DNA from: Cladopsammia gracilis
Lineage: Eukaryota; Cnidaria; Anthozoa; Scleractinia; Dendrophylliidae
Assembly: GCA_022457155.1 (NCBI GenBank)
Contig: JAJGOT010000449.1
Span: 621,501 to 685,500 of the forward strand
Length of the DNA: 64,000 bases
Direction of reading: 5' to 3'
This document shows, in pieces, positions 1-10,176 of the stretch. Under the pieces are notes generated by a model. The model saw only the letters and a program-made list of their open reading frames with translations. It was not told the DNA's origin and did no database searches. Numbering within the stretch: the first letter of the stretch is position 1; every line of letters begins with the position of its first letter. The position numbers and the translations under genes are program-made.

Positions 1-250
1 AATATTATCGTAAATAAAAAGATTCGCCACACTGAATTTAGCAAAACTGTAAAGTTACGAAGAGATATGCTGAAAACTGTAGGAAATATTTAAAAACAAA
101 AATTTAAGTTCACAATTGTTATAGGAAAATGTATTGGCATACTGATTTCTTTGTAAGAATCGGAACTTTCACTTTTTACACTTCGTGAATTTTGAAGCAG
201 ATCTGTACCAAAAGCCATCGCTATCACCATGTGCTACTTACAATTCGTAC

Positions 251-501
251 CTCTGTGCCTCTGTAGGTCCAGTCGTTTCTTGGTTTAAGGTCATGTGGAT
301 GCTGCAGGTGGTCTGAATTACTTAATTCACATACAATTTTGTCATTAATTGGTGGACCAATGTTGACGGAAACACATTCACTCTTCATTGCGCATCGATG
401 GTGACATGGTGTGTGTATTCCGATCGTAAGATTTAAAAACACGTGACCTTCCAAATAATGACCGTTGTTTGATGGAAGAAACTTGAAGCGTCGGCAGCCA
501 C
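251..501 (-). CDS. Exon 2 of the PAN-domain gene
   Basis: 251 bases, phase 1 in and phase 0 out. Four or more Cys are spaced as in PAN/apple modules. The frame is open throughout. Confidence 0.72.
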
Positions 502-2792
502 CTACGAAAATAAGGGGAAAAAATTAGTGGCAGCTACACTTAAACAAAATACACTTGCTTTGTAGATATTGGTCAGGAAAAAGTAAAAATACGTCTTTCA
601 TATCACAGTTTTAAAAGATATAAATAATGACAAAATTATAGAAACACTTGTATACAGTACCCATACTACATGGAAAGGGTCCACCGCAGGAATCTAGGAA
701 AAAGACAACAGCTATAAAATTATAAAATTCTTAATCACGCATTGCGTGTTTTGCATGGCTAAGAGCTCTAACAATTTCAGATCATAAATTGGTTTAGATT
801 TTTCCATTTCTCGGTTTATTTGCAGCTACCCAATTATCGGGTCACCACATTGCATTTTCATTATTGCCTGTTAAAAATCTCAATAAAAAAAGTACAGGTC
901 ACATCTAACTAAACACGCGACTGTTTTAGTAGTTTTAAATACAGTTTAGTTCTCATGAATTCATAACTTAATTGCCGAGGACTTTCTAATTTCTTCGGAC
1001 CGTCTGAGAAGCAAAACGTGTATAGAGCACGATTAAAAATTTACGTGCTGCATGGTTGGTCTAGTTGGATTGAATCGATGGTTTATCAATCAAGAGAGAC
1101 CCGACTAATATGACTCATAACAAGCCACAGACGCTAATCTACACCATTGGCCACTTCGAAAAATACCATAATACTCTTTAATGTGCAGGTTTGGGTGGTG
1201 CTTGATGTAAGCCTGATTTTTCCAATTTCTTTTGTTTTCAACACGAACTGCACGTGCTATCCTTCAACTTCTTGTCAATTTGCATACAGTGCACATTAAT
1301 TTGTATACGAACACAATGCTATATCCTAGCGTACCTACATGTACTCTGAATTCCATTGTGCCATAACTAACAAAGGTTACTTGAATAATTACACGCCGGT
1401 GAGGCTGAGGCCCCGTCTACACGTATCCGGATATTTTTGAATCCGCAACTTTTTTGTTACGGATTTGAAAATATTCGCGTCCACACGTAGCGTATTCGAA
1501 TCGTATTTGCCCGAATTCGCCAGATACGTGTGGACGGAAGGCCAATCCGCAACGAAAAAGTTGCGGATTCAAAAATATCCGGATACGTGTGGACGGGGCC
1601 TCATGAGCTTGCACATAAAATATTATTATGGTATTTTTCGAAATGGACTGTTCCCACTGCTGTTTACCCAGGTACGTTAAAAATTGAATTGCTGCGCAAT
1701 GAAGCCGTGGGGATATGTTAACTCAAAATGCATTTTAGCGACACCCGTTGTATAATCAATCGGCCGTGAAGCACGTCCCCAATCATAGACAAATTCGACT
1801 AACGCATTGTTGTACCCAATTCAAACCTTCTGGGAATAAGATTCTTTGTTCACAATATTTCCATATGATTTCCATGTCAATGCTTCATTTGAATTGGGTA
1901 CAACAATGCGTTAGCCGAATTTGTCTGTATGCAGCAAATTTAAAAAGTAAACCAACAGAAAGAAAAAAAAAGTAGAAGAAGAAAGTAGAAAGTAAACCAA
2001 CAGATTTAAGTTTAAAGGCGAACCTGCGGTATAAAAGAGCAATGCTCTGTTTAGAAAAAAAAAACAGGATCATGATCTTTACTTTTTATCGAGATGTTAA
2101 ACCGTTTGTACCAAAATGTATCAGTAGCTTAATTGGAGTAATTAATTTGTGTTCTGAGCAATGTCTTGCGCACTGTACTTCCTGTGCAGCAAATTTAAAA
2201 TGAAAATGTTACGGGTAGACATCTAGAAAACCAAAATAAGTAAAAACTTAAATAAGGACTGAAGGAAGTAAAGCCTGACTAGAAAGACGAAATAATTAAC
2301 TGTAGAGTGCGAGCAAAAATTCACCTGCTGCCTGGGCTGACAAAATTTACAAATTGGAGCTTAGCGCCGGCTGGCAAATTGGCTTAAAAAATGGATTATC
2401 AAAAAAAACCTGAAAATGTCATGACTAATGCAAATGATACAACTGCGAAATCTACGATTTCTAGAATGTGGTCTTGTTTCTCTTTAACCCCGCAACGGGA
2501 TACCTTCATTAAACAAAGTCATAACTTTATAACTAAATGGAGTTCAGATAAACATGGATGAAAACGAACATTGTTCAACGTTTATAACTCTTATGGTATT
2601 TGTTCACTCCCCTAATGCTTGCATTTTTTTTTCGGAAACTGATTGTACGTATCGCTTTATAAAAATATCCATATCCATATTGTGTATGAGTTAAAGTTGT
2701 TTGTTACCTTGATGTGCAATGCAGTTCAGCCAAGCACCCCAAACAACACAGGTCAGCCAGAGCAGTAATGCGGAGAAACAACAGCCTGCCAT
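251..2792 (-). CDS. Secreted PAN/apple-domain protein, first two exons (partial)
   Basis: Minus-strand gene read as two exons, 2792-2708 and 501-251. Exon 1 starts with ATG and encodes a hydrophobic leader (MAGCCFSALLLWLTCVVWG...), ending in phase 1 at a GTAACA donor. Exon 2 follows a TTTTCGTAG acceptor, begins in the matching phase and ends in phase 0 at GAG|GTACGA. It encodes about 84 residues with the cnidarian PAN/apple pattern: GCRRF near the start, then CHHRC, a C-V-S-V-N-I-G stretch, VCELSN and a D-W-T-Y-R-G end. PAN domains bind proteins or sugars in secreted proteins. No further exon is visible in bases 1-250, so the remainder lies off the left edge. The signal peptide, domain and phase match make a real secreted or cell-surface protein likely; its binding partner is unknown. 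Confidence 0.72.
1407..1602. repeat. Foldback (MITE-like) repeat
   Basis: Terminal inverted repeats of about 50 bp: the left end begins GAGGCCCCGTCTACACGTAT and the right end mirrors it as ATACGTGTGGACGGGGCCTC. The centre contains further partial copies of the same motif. It has no coding capacity. Confidence 0.75.
1787..1926. repeat. Short foldback repeat
   Basis: About 39 bp nearly perfect inverted ends (left AGACAAATTCGACTAACGCA, mirrored on the right with one mismatch) around a 60 bp centre. Confidence 0.75.
2708..2792 (-). CDS. Exon 1 of the PAN-domain gene (signal peptide)
   Basis: ATG at 2792-2790, 28 codons plus one base, donor GT at 2707-2706. The leader is rich in Leu, Trp, Cys and Val. 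The start was chosen because it is the first ATG and opens the hydrophobic leader directly. Confidence 0.68.
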
Positions 2793-3105
2793 ACTTAGAG
2801 CCGTGAAATAAACCGTTCTCGATCAGACTTGGTTTATAATGAAGCAGAAAATATAGGCTGCTTGTTAACACCTTGATGCCTTTATTAATAGTTAATCATT
2901 CATCATAATATTTTCTTCGCACAAAATAACCTTTCAGACTGACATGTTTAACTCACCAATCGGGTGAAGGATACCTCACTACAAAAGTTATATACTAATT
3001 GCAAGGTTTTATGTTTTTGTCCTGCTTTCAGTTTAATCTTTTATGGTTTTAATCCAGTCCAGTAATAATTCATTATTTGCAGTTTGTGAACAACTCTAGA
3101 ACCTA

Positions 3106-3168
3106 AAGTCGTCTTAAGTCGCGTTAAGGCGCGCTAAGTTGCCTTAAGTCGCCCTAAGTCGCTTAGCT
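3106..3168. repeat. Short degenerate tandem repeat (TTAAGTCGC-like)
   Basis: Five to six degenerate copies of a 10-11 bp unit close to CTTAAGTCGC. Confidence 0.5.
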
Positions 3169-3502
3169 TTAGAAAGGCCCCCATTACTGCCAAATTTCTC
3201 TTAAGGTTGTTTTTCACTAACGACAGAGTCGGAGTCGTATTAAATCAGAAGCGCAGAGCGATACGATCTAGTGAAAAATTGGAACCGTTCGGAATCTTCC
3301 GTCTCCGATTCCGTCGAGCTTTAATAAAGCACCCGGATCGATATCATTTTCTTGGAAATATAATTTAGTATTTCCCTTATCTCGCTTACATCATTGGGAG
3401 CGTTTAACCTTGTTTTGTAGTCCAAGTTTCCTTACATGTAACACATTGTGGGTGTTGTAAACTGTTTATAGTACCATGAAATTTGGCCCTCTCACTCTGA
3501 AC

Positions 3503-3880
3503 TCATTGTTGCTGGTGTAAAAAAGGCTGATCGACTGTCCCCCATCCGTTTGAAAGATACTCGTCACGAGTATTTTGTTGATCGGGTAATTCTTGCTGCC
3601 TCTCGTTCCGTCTAACAAAATCATTTTGTCCAACTGCTAACTTCAGTGTCGCCTCTCCTGATAGGTTTCGGTTCCGAATTCTAATGGTGGCATTTTGTCG
3701 GAGCGTTTGTAATCGCTGATTTCGTTCACGTTCCGGTTCATTCTTATTGCTCAATCGGTGTACCTGGGCCGTTCGGAGGCTTTGTAATCGATGCACGATA
3801 TTCTCTCTGTTGCGTGGTTTCTTGTCTTCTTCTCAGTTGCTCGCGCTGAATTTCAAGTCGCCGTTCTCGCTCCATCCAGC
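3503..3880 (-). pseudogene. Arg/Gln/Glu-rich coding fragment, possible Helitron-type N-terminus
   Basis: On the minus strand an open frame (3796-3503) shows repeated R-L-Q-x-L-R motifs and many Arg, Gln and Glu. A second frame just upstream (about 3880-3800) continues the same style (MERERRLEIQREQLRRRQET), so one frameshift separates them. Similar repetitive basic coiled segments precede the replicase or PIF1-like helicase region of some coral Helitron proteins; that link is inference. No catalytic motif is visible. It could instead be any low-complexity coiled-coil fragment. Confidence 0.3.
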
Positions 3881-4039
3881 AGATTTTCGATTTAACATCT
3901 TCTCGGGCGAGGGAGAAATTGGTCGGGTTTCACCGACAGTTAGCACTTTTTAACAGACGATCGGCCCACCGTGAATAAACATGAGTGTGCGACATTGTCA
4001 GCGGTCGAGATTTTGTAGGCATCGACGTCACGCGGTTTT

Positions 4040-4130
4040 GTTGCTAGGCAACTGCGGGACACCAACCCAATATATTAAGTCGATCCGAGATTCTATCGCC
4101 CTACAGCGATCCACGCGCGATCCCCACGCA
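4040..4130 (+). promoter_or_regulatory. Promoter-like segment with an X-box, repeated upstream of a kelch gene
   Basis: 4040-4052 reads GTTGCTAGGCAAC, a near-perfect dyad fitting the RFX-factor X-box. The following 80 bases, containing GATCCACGCGCGATCCCCAC, recur with substitutions at about 42202-42292, upstream of the left kelch gene. Shared GC-rich upstream sequence suggests either a regulatory segment or a dispersed repeat that carried one. Confidence 0.4.
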
Positions 4131-4540
4131 AATGCGCGCGTCAAATTTATAAACCTCACTACGTTCGGGCATTCGGCCCTCGCTTCGCGAGGAATTACGA
4201 CTATTTTCTGAATAAAATGCAGTTGTTGCTTGTCAAGAAATGCCCGAGAAACTGATTTGGAAATCAAAATTGCAAAAATACCGGTAATTCCGCACTGGTC
4301 CAAAGCGGCCTCCTCATTGGTTTTCCCAGCACTTCCTGTACCGACTTGTAGCGACAAAATTAACCAATATTGCTCGATAAATGTCTTGATTTCACCAGCA
4401 CTTCCTGTACAGCAATTGACCAATGGAATTGCTCGATAGGCTTCACCACGTGATTCATAACCTTCACACACTTCGCAAGCGATCCCGCAAGCAATCCAGC
4501 AAGCAATCCTCATCTCGAGCCGTATTTGTAGTCTTTATAG

Positions 4541-4624
4541 TATATTTCATAGTATTTTATCAAAAGAGTTTATTTATCAGAGTATATTTCATAGTATTTT
4601 ATCAAAAGAGTTTATTTATCAGAG
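4541..4624. repeat. Tandem duplication of a 42-bp unit
   Basis: Two consecutive copies, nearly identical, of an AT-rich 42-base unit beginning TATATTTCATAGTATTTTAT. Confidence 0.85.
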
Positions 4625-4832
4625 CAGAGTGTCGTGTTCGTTCGTTCCACTAAACACGAGGAACCTGATATTCACGCTATCCGGACTTGGCGACAACAAA
4701 CGCACGTTACATGGCGGTGAGTGGTATTCTTTTTACCAATTTGTTTTATTTCAGCACGGTATATAGCACTTCCACTTAAGGCTTAATTATTTCTTAAATC
4801 ATGGTTTTAATTCTTCGCATCGTCGCGACATC

Positions 4833-4984
4833 CTATTGATGGTTTGCAACCATTGCCAAAGGAATTAACGAAAAAAAGACATGGCGGCCATGTTGGATGA
4901 CACAACAATAGAAGCCAATGAGAAATCTTTTGTTTACTGTCATCCAACATGGCCGCCGTGACGTAAGGTGCAAACCACCTATTC
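4833..4984. repeat. Foldback repeat with CATGTTGGATGAC core
   Basis: Inverted ends: ATGGTTTGCA and a GGCGGCCATGTTGGATGAC block on the left are mirrored by GTCATCCAACATGGCCGCC and GGTGCAAACC on the right. The core resembles the foldback at 31133-31275. Confidence 0.65.
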
Positions 4985-5073
4985 GTTTGGTAAATTTTAG
5001 CGCTTGCATTTGATCTGTGACATTTCCTTTTCATGTGTTACAAAATAAACCCTAATTTTCTTATCTTGCATGT

Positions 5074-5455
5074 TATTCTTGGTTTTCACTTACGTCATAT
5101 CAAAATTCAGAAGCGCAGATTTCGATTCCAAAATGTTTATCAATATGGAATTGTAGCGAGTTTAAAACTACACATCTGGGCCAAATTTTGGGTTTGTTGA
5201 CTCGGTGTAAAAACCTGTGACTTTTTTCTTTGTTATTCACCTTTGTGGTCTTGCATTCCCAGTTGACTCTATTGTTTTATACCTTTTGTTTTCTTTCTTT
5301 TACGTCACTCGTGAGTTTGGCAGGTTTTTACACCAAGGATGAGCCCAAATTTTGAAGCGCAAAAGCATTTCGTTCAAGAGTTATAGGAAAACGAGTATAA
5401 GACATTTTTAGTAAGAAATGTATGGAGCGGCCATCTTGGTGTCCCACTTTATAGG
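5074..5455. repeat. Dispersed repeat, copy 1 (partner at 8513-8735)
   Basis: Starts ATTCTTGGTTTTCACTTACG and runs to the GGCCATCTTGGTGTCCCAC region. The same order of sequence, with indels, recurs at 8513-8735. Confidence 0.7.
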
Positions 5456-6189
5456 GAGTCTTAATAACACCATAACATTCAACTGGTTCAGTTTTGTTTA
5501 TTAACTGGCTCGTCGCTTCGACGAGTCAGTTCTTAAAATACCCTCTTTTTCAGTTTCGGCCTGTCGGGTCACCTGCCCCGGGAATCGCTTTTGCTGCGGC
5601 CAACACCGTACCTAGTTTACTTCCAGTAAACGGTATACTTCCTCTGCTCGATTGATGGTTGAAGAGTTGCTTACTTTCTTCGATCGTTATAGAAGCAAAC
5701 GATATCATCGGCGTTTGCTGTTGTAAAACAAAACGATACTGTAACAAGATTCGGCTGTTGGATTTGTGAGTAATCGATAGATAGTTTGTTGCAGCTGCTG
5801 TGACGTTCATCGATCGCTTCACTTTGACAAATTTTGGTTAGATATTCTGCAAGCAGGTAAGCCCTTTTCTGTGATTATTTCAAAATACAACCATATGTTT
5901 TCCACATTTTCTTCGTCTTAGGAGACGTCTAGGAGGAAGTCATGATCATTTAAGGGACATGGCTTTGCTTTGAGATTTATATCCTTTGTATGTCGCTACC
6001 GTGTATTTTGCTGTGTTTTCAGAAGTAGTATAGCGAACTGTAACCAATAATTAAGCAACTACAATTCATATATTTACCGTTCTAATTTCGACGGAATTGT
6101 TAAACATTAAATCTCTGTGATTTTCGGATGTGTTCTATTTCTGGTAAAAGGAAAGCGGGTTGACCTTTTCGTACCAAATCAACTGTTAA

Positions 6190-7203
6190 CCCTTTAATTC
6201 CCAAATTTCTTTGGGTTCCCAAAGCAGTTTTGTGGGGCTAGGCAATCTGTAGAATTTCGTGACTGCATACAAATAGCTCACATAAAAATATACGCTGTTT
6301 CAAATCAACGTGGGCTCGAATTTTCATTGTGACGTCAGCATTCAGCCGTTGCTCGCTCGATTAGCGATCACACGGACTCGAATCTGATAAGAATTTGGTT
6401 TATAAGTGCTTTTTCGAGTCATTTTTCACTGCAGAAACCCCCAGGCTGGCATCATTAAGCTGGAATGGTGGGCAGAGGCAAACGTCTGAAAGAAACCAGA
6501 GGTGAGAGATGATTTTTCCATGACTGGAACGCCAAAAGTATCCGTAGCAAAACATGGCGGTCCATGAGTGAAGTTGTCTCTCTGGCCCTTCTGTGGTTGG
6601 ATTTCGAGACCTACCAAGGCAATTTGGACGACTTTTGACTTCTAAAAAATGCAATCGGTGCAATATTTTGCCAGTTGGTCTGGGTGGCTCGACACTTATA
6701 AAAAATATATCAAACAGAGGTAGGTAGACTTGCATGCCGCCGGTATGGTTGTATTACCCAGAATTCCTTTCGGTCGTGCATACGGATATTATAAGTTTGC
6801 AAGAATAGCTCTGATTGAATGGAAATTGCTCGGTCTGTTGAAATATTGATGGGAATTTTTCTAAGTGGATGCAGAGGAATAGGTTCGAAGTTAGCTGCAA
6901 ATGTACACTTTTGGATTTAGAGTTACTTTTTCATTAAAAGAAATTGATGCAAAGATGTGCGTTTTTTGTTGTTTTCCTGGGAAGTAGAAAACGGGCATTT
7001 CTGGATTTGCTGCCGAATGAACAACCATATGCAGCGGAAATCCAAAGTTGTAGTCAAGTAGTTGGTTGTTAATGCTATGGAACTTATCGCTTTGCCCTAA
7101 CAAGGGATCATTACTATCATTTGTGTAGATTTGTGAAAGCTGCAGATTTTTAAATCACTACCAGTGATTTTCGTACAAATATGTACGATTGGGACTTAAA
7201 GGG
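6190..7203. mobile_element. Non-autonomous TTAA-site element (piggyBac-like ends)
   Basis: TTAA at 6186-6189 and again at 7204-7207 flank inverted ends CCCTTTAATTCCCA and TGGGACTTAAAGGG. A TTAA target duplication with CCC...GGG termini is the piggyBac superfamily signature. The 1014-bp interior has only short overlapping open frames (minus strand 6400-6735) without transposase motifs, so it would need a transposase supplied from elsewhere. Confidence 0.6.
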
Positions 7204-7479
7204 TTAAACAGTTGAGTTTAGATCGAATAAATCGTTGAACAAAACACGTCCCGGCAAGTCACTGCTGAGTAAACAATTCTCAAGCATTACGTCATGGAGT
7301 CACGTTCAAATTCCAGACATCTCGTATTTATATCACGCTATGGTCGGCTGTTAATCATTTAATCGATCATGTTGATTTTGTTAATTTATTCGAAACCCCA
7401 TCACCGATTCTCCAAAATGCCTGTCTTTAAACAATCCTGATTAGGTGGTTTCAAGGATTTAAAAGCGAAGAAAAAAAGT

Positions 7480-7806
7480 GCTAGAGTGATTTTACTTCAA
7501 CTGTGAAACAGAAACTATTAGTTAGTGTGTAACACTATCTATCACTATCTATTACACTAGCGCTAGACCTTGATAGAGTGATTACAGTTAACCCGTGAAA
7601 CACAATCTAGCAATTAGTGTGTGATAGTCCAAATTAAACAAAAGAAAACAATGGAATTATTGTCTAATAGTGCGTACTATTCTACTATCTATTTCAAGGG
7701 TTAACTGTAATCGCTCTAATATTTGAGGATAATAGAAACTGATACGAAGTACTACGCGTAAAATCCTACTATCTATTTCACGGGTGAAGTAAAACCACTC
7801 TAAACT
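7480..7806. repeat. Foldback with internal AGAGTGATT...AACCCGTGAAA repeats
   Basis: The motif TAGAGTGATT followed by a TTTCAC-type motif occurs twice on the left arm and, inverted, twice on the right arm (near 7690 and 7780). This gives a two-step palindrome about 330 bp long. Confidence 0.6.
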
Positions 7807-7874
7807 GATGTTTTTTCTATTAAACAGTACCGAGCCGATCAGAGAAAAAAAATATAGACCTGAAATTGTAGCCT

Positions 7875-8147
7875 ACTAAGGGATGAACGATTTTATATTT
7901 GGGGGGGGGGGGGGGGGGGGGAAGGCAGGGGGCGGTGTTGTGCAATTTTTCTGATCATGATTTTTTTTTTCTGTCTTGATGTTGTGCAAGAATTTTTATC
8001 GGGATTGTTCCATACCTTTTTTTTTTCCTTTGGCTCGCTGTGCATTATTTTTTTTCTTTATTTTTTCTGTGCAGGAATTTTTTTTTAATTAATGCCCACC
8101 CCCCCCCCCCCCACCCCCCTTAACAATAAAATGATCCGTCTCTAAGA
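7875..8147. repeat. Foldback element with long G and C runs
   Basis: Left end CTAAGGGATGAACGATTTTA is mirrored with substitutions by TAAAATGATCCGTCTCTAAG at the right. Just inside lie a 21-base G run (7901-7921) and a C-rich run (about 8099-8120), so the homopolymers are also arranged as an inverted pair. Confidence 0.6.
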
Positions 8148-8342
8148 AGTGCTTGAAGCGGGCTGTGGAATGTGAATGTAAATGTGGACTGGACTGTGCA
8201 TATTGATAGATTCCAGATTGTATATTGTGAATTGCTAATATGCATGTAAAACTCTAAAATGAAAACAGGGTGAAAACTGAGACCAAACGAGCCAGTTTCG
8301 AAGCCCATCGGGCTACTTGTTTTTTCACGGCTTATCTGAAAT

Positions 8343-9053
8343 AGCATGACAAATTGCGTGACACATTTAAAACCTGTATAAATCGGAAGCAAAACATCCT
8401 TAAAACCTGAAGCTTTTTTGTAAAAGATTATAACTCTGGTATCCACATACCATATTAGAAACATCTTTTGTAGGATGTATACTTAAGATTTTTTGAAATT
8501 TTATGTTGTCATATTCTTGGTTTTCACTTACGTCATATCAAAATTCAGAAGCATTAAACAATAGATTTTGAATCCAAAATGTTTATGGAATTGTAGAGGG
8601 TTTAAAACTACACATCTTGGGCAAATTTTGAAGCGCCTTAACATTTCGTTCAAGAGTTAAAGGCGAACGAGTATTAGACATTTTTAGTAAGAAATGTATG
8701 GAATGGCCATCTTTGTGCCCCACTGAGGGGCACAAAGATGGCGGCCAAAAATTCAAAGTCTTAATTACACTAAAAATCAAATAAAAAATATTGTATTTGC
8801 TATAAACTCCATTAACTCGGCTTATAAGCACTTACAATGCAAATAACTTTCAGCTGATTCAAGTTTGAAATAGCGACGAATTGCGTGACACATTTAAAAA
8901 CTTTGTAAATCGGAAGCAAAACATCGTTAAAACTTGAAACTTTTTGTGAAAGATTAACAATACTTGTATCCACATACCATGTCGGAAACAGCTTTGTAGG
9001 ATGTATACTTTCTATTTTTTTGATTTTTATGACGTCATGTGAAAACCAAGAAT
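8343..9053. repeat. Composite repeat with two 185-bp direct copies
   Basis: 8343-8525 and 8869-9053 are diverged direct copies sharing AATTGCGTGACACATTTAAA, CGGAAGCAAAACATC and GTAGGATGTATACTT. Between them lies the second copy of the 5.1 kb repeat and a local palindrome around GGCACAAAGATGGCGGCC. Confidence 0.65.
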
Positions 9054-9847
9054 ATGGTATACGGTATCTATGCTTATTTATCAGTTGTTACTTTTTTGGC
9101 AGAAGCCGTTGTCAAATTTTGGAAGGTCATTCACATGGTTTTCCCGATATCATTTTTAATAATGTTTTCATTTTTGGTAAAATTTTTGTCACACTCAATG
9201 CAAGTTGCATCTTCAAATCTTGTGTGAACAAGCAATGATTTCACTGAGCGCAATTTATCGCTGTGATCCACTGTGATTGCAAAAAAATGATGTACCTGGA
9301 TGTACAAAGATTGAACTGCAATGTATAAAAATGTGGTAATTTTGGTCAGTGGCTTTGTTTACGAGTGACAAGATGGCGTTGCAACATAACGCTTTGTAAA
9401 AACATGGACATAGGGAGGGAAGAAGTTGTTGTTTGTATTTGCATTGTCAACATCGATGCTGTTGCTCCATGGAGAAGAAGAAAATAAGTTTCTTCCTCTG
9501 CGCACGTCCAGGTTGCTGCTTTTTACTTGTTTAACACGATTTTTGTCCGAAAGTGCATTCCCAGCCAGGTTTTTAAACAAACTTTTTAAATCTGCGTGCT
9601 TTTCTAATCTTAGTCCCCTCTGAGACGTAAAAAATCACCGCAAATTTACATCAAGTTTTGAAACCACTGCTATGTCGCAGCGATAAATTGCACCCAAAAC
9701 GTACTGAAGCTGTTGCTAGTTCACACACACATTTGAGAGATGCAATTTACATGCAACAAAAATGTAATTTTGTCTTTCAATTTCCTCCTTATACCACAAT
9801 GTCACAAAAGGTAGAAAAGGGCATGGTACCTCAAATGGTGTCAAGTT

Positions 9848-9878
9848 GTTGTTGTTGTTGTTGTTGTTTTTTTTTTTA
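9848..9878. repeat. (GTT)n/T-run LINE tail
   Basis: Seven GTT units followed by a T run on the plus strand; on the LINE strand this is A-run then (AAC)n, marking the 3' end of the element. Confidence 0.75.
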
Positions 9879-10176
9879 TTGCGATTACCATACGATTACA
9901 ATACGATAACAATACAATTACACTACTTAAACTACTGTTTACCCTACTATTTACACTACTTACAACACTTTTTCTGCTAATGTGCATACATTGAGTATAT
10001 CTTGTTACAACAGTAGGCAAAGAAAAGAGAATGTAATGAATAGATGATTTGAATAAAACAAAACACAGGCATGTAATACAATAAAGGTAAAATAAAGAAA
10101 AAATATTGAATTGAACTGTCAGGAGATAAGGAAAAAAAAAAGACAAAAAAGACAAAGTTGGATATAAGGATATAAG

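Larger units (their letters stand above)
502..2707 (-). other. Intron 1 of the PAN-domain gene, with two foldback repeats
   Basis: 2.2 kb intron. It holds the inverted repeats at 1407-1602 and 1787-1926 and a near-direct repeat of the motif AGTAAACCAACAGA near 1946 and 1990. No other exon was recognised. Confidence 0.55.

Noticed and set aside
4028..4513. 161-codon minus-strand frame in the GC-richer 4 kb region
   Set aside because: It spans the promoter-like repeat and a local direct repeat (CCAGCACTTCCTGTAC); no domain or conserved composition.
4640..4720. Possible LTR end and start codon followed by a GTGAGT donor (ATGGCG|GTGAGT)
   Set aside because: No matching second LTR, primer-binding site or downstream exon could be found in the window.
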